NCBI RefSeq assembly: GCF_004135975.1 | Contig: NZ_CP026538.1 | Location: 4,092,001-4,156,000 of the forward strand | From: Solidesulfovibrio carbinolicus | Lineage (GTDB): Bacteria > Desulfobacterota > Desulfovibrionia > Desulfovibrionales > Desulfovibrionaceae | Direction: 5' to 3' | Length of the DNA: 64,000 bases | In this document: piece by piece, positions 31,011 to 38,488 of the stretch | Position numbering within the stretch: the first letter of the stretch is position 1 | Layout of the letters: each line of letters begins with the position of its first letter | Translations under genes and position numbers: made by a program | Notes under the pieces: model-generated | Told to the model about the DNA's origin: nothing | Seen by the model: only the letters and a program-made list of their open reading frames with translations | Databases searched by the model: none

Positions 31011-31868
31011 ATGAAATCCGCCGCGACCCCGTTCGAATTCGTTGCCGCCTGCTTCGTCGTCGCCTGCCTCGCGCTGTTGCCGTCCATGCCGCGCGCCGCC
31101 CACGGCGAAACCCTGGCCCAATGGCAAAAGACCAACACGGACAAGAACATCGTCGTCAAAGGCAACCGGATCACATTTTACGGCCTCGACGTCGCCTTCA
31201 AGAAGAGTCGCGATCCCATGACGCCCTGGGTCGTCGATGCCGTGTACAAGGGCAAGAAAATCCTCACGTCGGCCCAGACGACCGACACGTTCAAGCAAAC
31301 GGAAATCGCCGTCGATTTTCCCAAGCACGGCATGGCCACCCTGGTGCTTAAACTCTTCGACGGCGGAGCCAGTTGTTGCTGGACCCATGAAGTATTCACC
31401 TACGACGGCGCATCCATCAGCTATGCCCGGGTCGCCATCGGCTGGGACGGTTCCTTTTCGCCTTTTGCGCAGGACGGCTTGCTGGAAACCGTTGACCACA
31501 GTTTAAACGGCTTCAGCGACATGGCCCCCAACGACGTCGTCATCGATTATTATCCCGGTTCCCACCCCGCCCCGATCCGCTACGGCGTTTTCGCCGATGG
31601 CGGCTGGCGTCCCGACAAGCCGGGCGAATTCCCCAAGCGGTACGAGGCCCTCGAAGCGGCGGCCAAACATGCGGCCGCCAACGCCGCCGCCAATGAAGAA
31701 AAGCATCTGGAGGCGGCCACCGCCGCCTACTACTGCCTCATGGCCGGCAAGGCCAAGCCCCAATGCCTGGCCGACCTCAAGGCCAACCTGCCCCAGGGCT
31801 ATCAGCCCTTGGCCGGATCGCTGCTCGACGCCATCGACACCTCGGTCCAGAAGTTCAGCTTCCATTAA
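31011..31868 (+). CDS. Secreted protein of unknown function
   Basis: 285 residues with a signal peptide (hydrophobic core FVAACFVVACLALLPSMP, cleavage near AHG-ETL). The mature part has a beta-rich domain (NRITFYGLDVAFKKSRD, then MATLVLKLFDGGASCCWTHEVFTYDG) and a helical, Ala-rich C-terminal region with two cysteines (YYCLMAGKAKPQCLADL). AAGGAG lies ten bases before the ATG. It is flanked by heme genes on the other strand, so no functional link can be drawn. Confidence 0.75.
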   Translation: MKSAATPFEFVAACFVVACLALLPSMPRAAHGETLAQWQKTNTDKNIVVKGNRITFYGLDVAFKKSRDPMTPWVVDAVYKGKKILTSAQTTDTFKQTEIAVDFPKHGMATLVLKLFDGGASCCWTHEVFTYDGASISYARVAIGWDGSFSPFAQDGLLETVDHSLNGFSDMAPNDVVIDYYPGSHPAPIRYGVFADGGWRPDKPGEFPKRYEALEAAAKHAAANAAANEEKHLEAATAAYYCLMAGKAKPQCLADLKANLPQGYQPLAGSLLDAIDTSVQKFSFH

Positions 31869-32018
31869 TCCGGCGTCTGGTCTGGGCCGCGCTCCGGCTT
31901 GGGGCCCAACGTCCGGTCGATGCGTCGGGAGCGGGACACAGCGGCTCGCCACTTCAGGCCCGGCCGCCGGCCGGGAACGGCAGACGGCAAAACGAGACCG
32001 CCCCAGCCTGCAAAACGC

Positions 32019-32055
32019 AAACGGCGTCCGGAAGCCTCGCTCCCGGACGCCGTTT
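32019..32055. terminator. Bidirectional terminator between the secreted-protein gene and hemB
   Basis: AAACGGCGTCCGG pairs with CCGGACGCCGTTT around an 11-base loop. T-runs flank both sides when read on each strand, and the two genes converge on it. Confidence 0.8.
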
Positions 32056-32076
32056 CTTCGTGGCCGCCGCGCCGCC

Positions 32077-33060
32077 CTATTTGAGCCAGGGCAGCACTTC
32101 CTCGGCAAAATAGGTGATAATCATGTCCGCCCCCGCCCGCTTGATGCCCAGCAGCGCCTCAAGCACCGACCGCTTGGGGTCGAGCCAGCCGTTGGCGATG
32201 GCCGCTTTGAGCATGGCGTACTCGCCGCTGACCTGGTAGGCGGCGATGGGCGTGTCGAAATTGTCCCGCAGCGCCCGCAAGACATCGAGATACGGCATGG
32301 CCGGCTTGACCATGAGGATATCCGCGCCTTCGGCCAGATCGGCCGCCGCCTCGCGCAGGCCTTCGCGGTAATTGGCCGGGTCCATCTGGTAGCCCCGGCG
32401 GTCGCCGAAGGCCGGGGCGCTGTCGGCGGCGTCACGGAAGGGACCGTAGAAGGCCGAGGCGTATTTGACGGCGTAGCTCATGATGGGGATGTGGGAAAAG
32501 CCGGCCTCGTCCAGGGCTTCCCGGATGGCCGCCACCCGGCCGTCCATCATGTCCGAGGGGGCCACGATGTCGGCCCCGGCCCGGACCTGGCTCACGGCGG
32601 TCTTGGCCAAAAGCTCCAGGGTCGGGTCGTTTCGCACCTCGCCGTGGCCGTCGAGCAGGCCGCAGTGGCCGTGGCTTGTGTATTCGCACAGGCACACGTC
32701 GGTGACCACGGTGAGCGACGGATAGGTTTCCTTCAGGCGCGTGACGGCCCGCTGCACGATGCCGTCGTCGGCGTAGGCCCCGGAGCCGGCCGGGTCCTTT
32801 TTGGCCGGCAGCCCGAAGACGATGGCCGCCCGCAGCCCCAGGTCCATGGCCTGGCCCACCCGGGCCACCAGCCGCTCCACCGAGAACTGGCTCTGGCCGG
32901 GCATGGATTTGATGGGTTTTTCAAAGTCGGCGTCCGGGGTATCGACCACGAAATAGCCCTGGATCAGGTCGGCCGGGCGCAGTTCGGTCTCGCGGACCAG
33001 GTCGCGCAGCCCTGCCGTGCGCCGCAGACGACGGCCACGGTGGAAATCACCGATATTCAC
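32077..33060 (-). CDS. hemB: Delta-aminolevulinic acid dehydratase (porphobilinogen synthase)
   Basis: Condenses two 5-aminolevulinate to porphobilinogen, feeding siroheme, cobalamin and heme synthesis. 327 residues. The zinc site is the cysteine-type ([13 protein letters not shown]), and the two Schiff-base lysines are in [18 protein letters not shown] and [11 protein letters not shown]. The start codon ATG at 33060 lies 27 bases after the HDOD stop, so the two genes are cotranscribed. Confidence 0.97.
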   Translation of the reverse strand: MNIGDFHRGRRLRRTAGLRDLVRETELRPADLIQGYFVVDTPDADFEKPIKSMPGQSQFSVERLVARVGQAMDLGLRAAIVFGLPAKKDPAGSGAYADDGIVQRAVTRLKETYPSLTVVTDVCLCEYTSHGHCGLLDGHGEVRNDPTLELLAKTAVSQVRAGADIVAPSDMMDGRVAAIREALDEAGFSHIPIMSYAVKYASAFYGPFRDAADSAPAFGDRRGYQMDPANYREGLREAAADLAEGADILMVKPAMPYLDVLRALRDNFDTPIAAYQVSGEYAMLKAAIANGWLDPKRSVLEALLGIKRAGADMIITYFAEEVLPWLK

Positions 33061-33087
33061 AATACACCTCGTTTTCTGGGAGTTGTA

Positions 33088-34338
33088 TCAAGACTTGCGG
33101 ACAGGGAAAAAGGCGCTGACGATCTCTTCCACCTGGGCCAGCCCGGCTTTGGCCAGCTCGCCCAGTCGCTCGGGGGCGACGCCGAGCCGCTCCCAGGCCG
33201 GGGCGTCGAGGATAGGCGCGACAAAGGAAGCCGGCGGCGAAATGCCCATGCCCACGGCCATGAAATCGGCCACATGGAGGATGGCCGGCTCCACGTTGCC
33301 GGCGCAGCTGGCCGGCTTGTGATGGCAGGCCACGCAGGACACCAACGCGTCGGGGAACTTCCAGGCCCGCAGCAGCAGCCCGCCGACCAGCGGATGGGAA
33401 AACCCCATGACCTCTTCCTCGGCGGCGTAGAGCGGCAAGCCGTTGGCCTTGGCGTAGTAGATGGCTTCCACGGCGGCGTGGGGCATCTTCTTAAACAGCA
33501 CCAGCCGGCCGATGTCGTGGAGGATGCCGGCGACAAAAAGTCGCTCGGCCCCGCCCTGGCCGGCCGCCGCGCCCAGCAGCCGGGCGTAGACGCCAACGGC
33601 CACGGAATGCTCCCAGAACGTGCGCATGTTGATCAGTTCCGGGGGAATGTCCTTAAAGGCGTTCATGGCCGAAATGCCCAGCACCAGGGTGGAAATCTCC
33701 TGGCCGCCGATGACCATGACCGCCCGGGAAATGGAGTCGATGCGCTGGGGCAGGCCGTAAAAAGGGCTGTTGACGAGCTTTAACAACTTGGCCGAAAGGC
33801 TTGTGTCCTTGCTGACGACGTCGGCCACCTGGCTGGGCGAGCTGGTGGGCGCATCGAGGATCTGGCGGATCTTGAAATAGATGTCCGGGAAAGACGCCAG
33901 CTTGACTTCGCTGGTGACGATGTCCTTGACGCTGCCTTCCTCGCGGAAAAACATGTCGGTCATGGATTCGGCCCGGGGACTGGGGAAAATATCGGGCAAC
34001 AGCGGCGCGCCGGCGGCCAGCTCCCGGGCCTGGCGCAGCACCGCGGCTTCGTAGACGGCGGCCACGGCCGGGTGCTCGACGTCGTTGGCGGCAAAACGCC
34101 GGACCACGTACTGGGCGCTGGCTTCGATCAGGGCCGGGTCGAGATTGGCCGCGCTGGCCATGGCCTCGTCCTGGCCGCTGCCCACGTCGGCCTGGACCAC
34201 GCCGCGACGCCGCAGGCTGGCGATATGGCTCTCGGTAAGGACGATCCCCTTGGGCAACAGCATATTGCCGTCCGGCCCCTTGAGATCGGAGGCCAGGGTC
34301 ATGCCGGATTCCAGGGCGTCCACAGGCAACCAGGCCAC
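33088..34338 (-). CDS. HDOD domain signalling protein
   Basis: 416 residues. The C-terminal two thirds are an HDOD domain: SKDTSLSAKLLKLVNSPFYGLPQRIDSISRAVMVIGG, then FWEHSVAVGVYARLLG and GILHDIGRLVL (a HD pair). The N-terminal ~120 residues (PVDALESGMTLASDLKGPDG, GIVLTESHIASLRRRGV) resemble the region before HD-GYP or HDOD domains. Such proteins are thought to link regulators with output and many lack enzyme activity. Operon with hemB is likely. Confidence 0.88.
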   Translation of the reverse strand: MAWLPVDALESGMTLASDLKGPDGNMLLPKGIVLTESHIASLRRRGVVQADVGSGQDEAMASAANLDPALIEASAQYVVRRFAANDVEHPAVAAVYEAAVLRQARELAAGAPLLPDIFPSPRAESMTDMFFREEGSVKDIVTSEVKLASFPDIYFKIRQILDAPTSSPSQVADVVSKDTSLSAKLLKLVNSPFYGLPQRIDSISRAVMVIGGQEISTLVLGISAMNAFKDIPPELINMRTFWEHSVAVGVYARLLGAAAGQGGAERLFVAGILHDIGRLVLFKKMPHAAVEAIYYAKANGLPLYAAEEEVMGFSHPLVGGLLLRAWKFPDALVSCVACHHKPASCAGNVEPAILHVADFMAVGMGISPPASFVAPILDAPAWERLGVAPERLGELAKAGLAQVEEIVSAFFPVRKS

Positions 34339-34508
34339 GGTCTCCCCCTTGCCGGCCGCCCTTGCCGAACGGCGGCCAGTCGTAATCGCAACACTATTCC
34401 TTTTTCCCGTGCACGGTCAACCGGGGAAGAGGCTTTACAGACCAGCGGCCCGGGCGTATGAAGCCGCCGGGAAAACACACGGCCGCCCGGCCAGCAAGGG
34501 GATGCGAG

Positions 34509-34730
34509 ATGAGCGCCACTGCCGCCACTGTCAAGAAAGCCAAAGAAATCGAGACCGTTGTCGCTGACATGAACCTCTCTGTCGAAGAGCGTCTGACCAT
34601 CGCCGTGGAGGCTCTGGCCGACATCGTGGCCGAGAACGACCTGACCTGCATGCGGGCGCTTTTCCGTATGCGCCGCCGGGCCGAAGTCGCCCTGGCCCGC
34701 GTCGCCGCCGCCGACCATCCCCGCCACTAG
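34509..34730 (+). CDS. Small helical protein of unknown function
   Basis: 73 residues, no cysteine cluster or membrane span: KEIETVVADMNLSVEERLTIAVEALADIVAEND, then MRRRAEVALARVAAADHPRH. It probably folds as two or three helices. The ATG at 34509 follows AAGGGGATGCGAG, a leader also found before an in-frame ATG at 12706. No family recognised. Confidence 0.6.
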   Translation: MSATAATVKKAKEIETVVADMNLSVEERLTIAVEALADIVAENDLTCMRALFRMRRRAEVALARVAAADHPRH

Positions 34731-34800
34731 GCGGCCTCTCGCCCTAGCCGGCAAACCGCCGGCCTTCCGCCCAGGAACCGCACCGTGCTGCAAACGCGAC

Positions 34801-34831
34801 GGGCGTCCGCTCCCCAGGGAGACGGACGCCC
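34801..34831. terminator. Long hairpin between two convergent small genes
   Basis: GGGCGTCCG and CGGACGCCC form the outer stem, continued by CTCCC/GGGAG inside. It lacks a T-run, but its place between convergent genes suggests termination. Confidence 0.5.
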
Positions 34832-34859
34832 GGCTGACGCGTCGCGTACGCGGCTTTCC

Positions 34860-34952
34860 TTAGTGCTTGAGGCTCATCTTGTAGACGAGGGCGCCAAGCA
34901 GGGCCAGAAACACCAGCGCGCCAAGAATGGCGCCGACATCCATCAGACTCAT
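34860..34952 (-). CDS. 30-residue single-span membrane microprotein
   Basis: The ORF reads MSLMDVGAIL, then GALVFLALLGALVYKM, then SLKH: one hydrophobic helix with a short basic C-terminus. An excellent ribosome site (GAGGAG, six bases before ATG) supports it. It stands alone, with ~400 bases of apparently non-coding sequence upstream. The size and shape are like other small membrane regulators or complex subunits, but I recognise no family. Confidence 0.6.
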   Translation of the reverse strand: MSLMDVGAILGALVFLALLGALVYKMSLKH

Positions 34953-35350
34953 GTCCGACTCCTCGGGGGGTGTCCCCAAGTCGCCGACGGGCGGCTGCCG
35001 TCGTCCGCCGGGTTTACGTCCGGCGATCTCGTGCGGCGTCCGGGGCCCGGGCGGGCGGATGGCGGGTCCGGGTCTCGTCGACCAGGCGCTTGCCCCAGGG
35101 GCGGGCGTCCGGTCACAACGGAAACACGAGGGGCGTTGGTTGCGGGGGTTGTCCAAACCAGGGCCGCTTCGCCGCGTCCGCACCCCACGGTGGGCCGTTT
35201 CGCCAGGATACGGCCGGTGGGGGGGCGCTTTCCAACTCCGGGGTACGCCCGGCCCAGGCCGCTGGCAAGGGCCGTTCGGGAAAGAAATCACAAGCTGCCT
35301 GTCAAGTCCCTGCAAAAGTTGCCGATATATAATTATAAGAAAAAGAAAGT
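34953..35350. other. Gene-poor region upstream of the microprotein
   Basis: About 400 bases. It is GC-rich except for an AT-rich end (35315-35350) that includes TATAAT on the minus strand (within 35330-35340). That could be a promoter for a long 5' leader of the microprotein gene, but no well-spaced -35 is visible. No supported ORF. Confidence 0.45.
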
Positions 35351-36874
35351 TCACTCCATGGGAAAAAGCACCGCTTCGCCACGATGAAACAATTGGGCGT
35401 TCTCACCGGTCAGACGCGCCACAACTCGCCAGCCGTCTCCTTCAGGCAGGGGCACCCGGTACCATTCGCCTTCCGCCGACCACACCCCATCGGCAAAGGT
35501 TTTGCGCAGGGCGAAAAGCTCCCGCCCTGTCCCGCCGGCATCCACGGCCCAGATGGCCACCACGTCGCCCGGACCTTCAATGCGCGGATAGACGCGCATC
35601 GTCCGCCCCCCGGAGGGCACGTGCAACACGGCTTCCCCAGGCGTTGCCGGATCAACGACGGTCAGGCTGCTCCAGCCTTCCCGATCCACTGGCCCCTCCT
35701 TGAGGTTGGCCGTGGAAACAAGGCGCGCCCCCCCCTCCGCCGTTTTCGGCCGTCCCGAACCGTCGGCCGGCCGCCACTCCAGGCAGGCCGGGAAGGCCAT
35801 TTCCAGGGTGTTGTCGTCAGGCAGCGGACGGTCGCCGAGAACGCCTGCCACGGGCGGACGGGCCGACAAAGCGCGAAACACCTCCCGGGCCAGCAAAAAG
35901 TTGCCGTAGCGCGTCAAATGCAGGCCGTCGGCCCAGACCCGGCGAGTTGTGGCCGCGTCGGTCAGGGCGGCGGCAAAGACCGGCTGCACGTCGAGCAGCG
36001 CCACGCCGGGCCGGCCGGCTGCGGCGGCGACCGCCGCCACCGGCAACACCTCAGCCCCAAAGGCCAATAACCTCGCCTGCTCGCTCCTGTCCTGCCCAGC
36101 CCCGGGCAAGGCCGACTCCAAGCGCAACGGATCGGAAACAAGGAGCATGGCCGCTCTCTGCCGGCCGGCCAGATAGGCCGCCCTGGACAGATTGCCGGCC
36201 ATGTCGGCCAGCCGCCACTTGGCTTCCAAGCCGTGCAGGCCTGGCATGGCGGCGGCTATCCGGCTGTCGTCGCCGGCCAGCCGCCGTCCCAGATCCCGGG
36301 CAGCGGCGGCCAGCCGCCCCAGACGGGCCCGTTCAAAAACGGTTTGCGGCACGGAACGCACGGCGTCGAGGTCGTTTAAGCCGTCCATGACCACGTAGAC
36401 GTCGGGCGAAAACGCGGCCAGCTCGGCCACGCGAAGGGGCGTATGCAGGGAATGGTAGCCAAAAACCCCGGCGTTGAGGACTTCCACCCGCCGCTGGCCG
36501 CCCGTGACCAGGTCGAACATCGCTTGGAGCAGGGCGGGATAGCTGTAGGCGTCGATGGGGACGCCGGCCCCCAGGGTGGTCGAGCCGCCAAGACAGGCCA
36601 CGCGCACGGTCCCGGCCGCCTTGGGGCCGATTTCGGGCCCGACGAGTCCGGCCGCGTTGTGCCGGAACCCGTACATGGACACGCTTTCCTTCAAACGAAA
36701 GCCCAGGTTCGGATCGAACCGGGCGGCAGGATCGTTGCGAAAGGCGTGGTGATCAAGCCAGGCGAACCGGGCTTCGGGATCGGGCCGCGACCATAACCAT
36801 AACGCCGCAACCGCAGCCGTCGCCATGACCAGCGCCGTCGCCATTTTCAGCCGTTTGCCCACGTCCGCTCCCAT
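35351..36874 (-). CDS. Membrane-anchored SGNH/GDSL-type hydrolase
   Basis: 507 residues from the ATG at 36874, with one N-terminal membrane helix (about 10-30, MATALVMATAAVAALWLW). SGNH blocks: CLGGSTTLGAG (nucleophile Ser), DGLNDLDAV (Asn block), and DGLHLTRYGN (catalytic Asp and His). A C-terminal beta-rich extension of ~150 residues follows. Likely an extracytoplasmic esterase or acyltransferase. A longer frame to 37018 would run through a mobile element, so it was rejected. The terminator at 36894-36925 and element copy A lie upstream. Confidence 0.78.
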   Translation of the reverse strand: MGADVGKRLKMATALVMATAAVAALWLWSRPDPEARFAWLDHHAFRNDPAARFDPNLGFRLKESVSMYGFRHNAAGLVGPEIGPKAAGTVRVACLGGSTTLGAGVPIDAYSYPALLQAMFDLVTGGQRRVEVLNAGVFGYHSLHTPLRVAELAAFSPDVYVVMDGLNDLDAVRSVPQTVFERARLGRLAAAARDLGRRLAGDDSRIAAAMPGLHGLEAKWRLADMAGNLSRAAYLAGRQRAAMLLVSDPLRLESALPGAGQDRSEQARLLAFGAEVLPVAAVAAAAGRPGVALLDVQPVFAAALTDAATTRRVWADGLHLTRYGNFLLAREVFRALSARPPVAGVLGDRPLPDDNTLEMAFPACLEWRPADGSGRPKTAEGGARLVSTANLKEGPVDREGWSSLTVVDPATPGEAVLHVPSGGRTMRVYPRIEGPGDVVAIWAVDAGGTGRELFALRKTFADGVWSAEGEWYRVPLPEGDGWRVVARLTGENAQLFHRGEAVLFPME

Positions 36875-36893
36875 TGCGCCTGTGCGCCAAGCA

Positions 36894-36925
36894 AAAGGGC
36901 CGAAAGACAGCTCTTCCGGCCCTTT
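36894..36925 (-). terminator. Probable terminator of ahbC
   Basis: On the minus strand AAAGGGCCG and CGGCCCTTT form the stem, extended by inner pairing, followed by TTGC. It is now separated from ahbC by element copy A, as if the element had inserted between the stop codon and its terminator. Confidence 0.55.
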
Positions 36926-36977
36926 GTTGTATCCTGTTCGCCGACGCCGCGCATGGCCCCGGCCTTCGCCGCGCTTG

Positions 36978-37078
36978 TGTCGCGTCCACGAAAAGCCCGG
37001 AGGGCATTTCGCAGGCAACAGACGAAACCCACGGATTTTACTTAAAAAATACCCTGGTATTTTTTAAGGGACGCGACA
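36978..37078. mobile_element. MITE-like element, copy A (101 bp)
   Basis: Ends in TGTCGCGTCC and its exact reverse complement GGACGCGACA. Flanked by CTTG (36974-36977) and CTAG (37079-37082), probable target duplication with one change. Internal palindrome: 13-base arms CTTAAAAAATACC / GGTATTTTTTAAG with a two-base gap (37041-37068). The right CTAG supplies the TAG stop of ahbC. No coding capacity. See copies B and C. Confidence 0.8.
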
Positions 37079-38266
37079 CTAGCCGTCCTGGCGAATCTCG
37101 TCGTCGGTCAGGTAGCAGGCCGGATCGGGCGCCCAGACGTCGTCGTAGACGGCCTCGGCCCGGGCCCGGAAGTTGCCGCCGCAAATCGACAGGTAACGGC
37201 AGGCGGCGCAACGCCCTTTCACATATTTTTTCTTGTCCTTGAGCTTGGCCAGAAGCTCGATGTTCGGGTCGTCCCAGATCTCGGAGAACGGACGCTGCCG
37301 CACGTTGCCGAAAACATGGTGCCGCCAGAACTGGTCGGGATGGACCTTGCCGTCCCAGGAGATGCAGCCGATGCCCCGGCCGGAGTTGTTGCCTTCGTTA
37401 AACGACAGCAGTTCCATGACGTCGGCGGCGCGGGTCGGGTCTTCGCGCAGCAGGCGCTGGTAGACGTAGGGGCCGTCGGCGTGGTTGTCCACGGTCAGGA
37501 CTTCCTTGGGCATTCCGGCGTCGTGTAGGGCCTTGGTGCGGTCCATGATGAGGTCCACCAGCGCCCGGGTGGCGGCGTGGTCCAGGTCCTCGGCGATGAG
37601 TTCCGAGCCCCGGCCGGAATAGACCAGATGGTAGAAACAGATGCGCGGCACTTCGCGTTCGCGCAAGAGGTCAAACAGCAGCGGCACCTCGGAGGCGTTG
37701 CGCTTGTTGATGGTGAAGCGCAGGCCGACCTTGAGGCCCTCGTTTTGGCAGTTCTCAATGCCCTCCAGGGCCTTTTTGAACGAGCCGGCCACGCCGCGGA
37801 ACTTGTCGTGGACCTCTTCGCCGCCATCCAGGGAAATGCCGACGTAAGAAAGGCCCACGGACTTCAGTTCCCGGGCCTTGTCACGGGTAATGAGCGTGCC
37901 GTTGGTGGAAATAACGGCCCGCATCCCCTTGGACACGGCATGGGAGGCCAGTTCGGTCAGATCCTTGCGCACCAGCGGCTCGCCGCCGGAAAAAAGCATC
38001 ACCGGCGCGCCGTAGGCGGCCAGATCGTCGATCATGGCCTTGGCCTCGACGGTGCCGATGTCGTCGGCGCCCTCGGGGTCCACGGCCTTGGCGTAGCAGT
38101 GCACGCACTTGAGGTTGCACCGGCGGGTCATGTTCCAGACCACGACGGGCTTTTTGTCCTTGGAAAATTGCAGCAGGTGCGACGGGAGCTTGCCGGAATG
38201 CCGTCCGTAGCGCAGGGCGTCGGAAGCCTCCACGCCGCCGCAGTAAAGCTTGGATATGCCGATCAT
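37079..38266 (-). CDS. ahbC: AhbC-type radical SAM protein (12,18-didecarboxysiroheme deacetylase)
   Basis: Removes the two acetate side chains of 12,18-didecarboxysiroheme to give iron-coproporphyrin III, the substrate of AhbD. 395 residues. The N-terminus MIGISKLYCGGVEASDALRY is characteristic of AhbC, followed by the radical SAM motif CNLKCVHC, FSGGEPLVRKDL, and the C-terminal Fe-S cluster cysteines (CAACRYLSICGGNFRARAEA). The TAG stop is part of the CTAG bordering element copy A. ahbD and hemB in the window confirm the pathway. Confidence 0.9.
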   Translation of the reverse strand: MIGISKLYCGGVEASDALRYGRHSGKLPSHLLQFSKDKKPVVVWNMTRRCNLKCVHCYAKAVDPEGADDIGTVEAKAMIDDLAAYGAPVMLFSGGEPLVRKDLTELASHAVSKGMRAVISTNGTLITRDKARELKSVGLSYVGISLDGGEEVHDKFRGVAGSFKKALEGIENCQNEGLKVGLRFTINKRNASEVPLLFDLLREREVPRICFYHLVYSGRGSELIAEDLDHAATRALVDLIMDRTKALHDAGMPKEVLTVDNHADGPYVYQRLLREDPTRAADVMELLSFNEGNNSGRGIGCISWDGKVHPDQFWRHHVFGNVRQRPFSEIWDDPNIELLAKLKDKKKYVKGRCAACRYLSICGGNFRARAEAVYDDVWAPDPACYLTDDEIRQDG

Positions 38267-38392
38267 GAAGAGTCCTTTGTTCGATGGGTGGGATGGGCCT
38301 ATAATACATTTTGCCGGCCGGCGGTAGGGGCCGGCCGGGAGAAAAACCCGGCCGGCCCACGCCCAATGGACTGATGGGGAAAAGGCGTCACA

Positions 38393-38432
38393 CCTCCCTT
38401 AAAACATGCCGACAGTCACGTTTTAAGGGAGG
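38393..38432. promoter_or_regulatory. Hairpin with 13-base arms upstream of ahbC
   Basis: CCTCCCTTAAAAC and GTTTTAAGGGAGG are perfect reverse complements with a 14-base loop, 127 bases before the ahbC start and 57 after the glgP stop. It lacks a T-run. It may be an operator, an RNA structure, or the end of the glgP transcript. Confidence 0.5.
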
Positions 38433-38488
38433 CATATCAAGACATTACCCATTGAGTCTGTTTCACCTAGGAAAAAAGGGAAAACGGC

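Noticed and set aside
34970-35332. Open frames of 80-120 codons in the gap before the SGNH gene
   Set aside because: No ribosome sites, mutually overlapping on both strands, and Arg/Pro/Gly-rich composition typical of spurious high-GC frames.
36875-37018. Longer SGNH hydrolase starting at 37018
   Set aside because: The extra 48 residues come from the terminator and element copy A; 36874 gives a proper membrane anchor.
38393-38432. Fourth copy of the MITE-like element
   Set aside because: It shares only TTAAGGGA and a hairpin; the TGTCGCGTCC ends and CTAG borders are missing.
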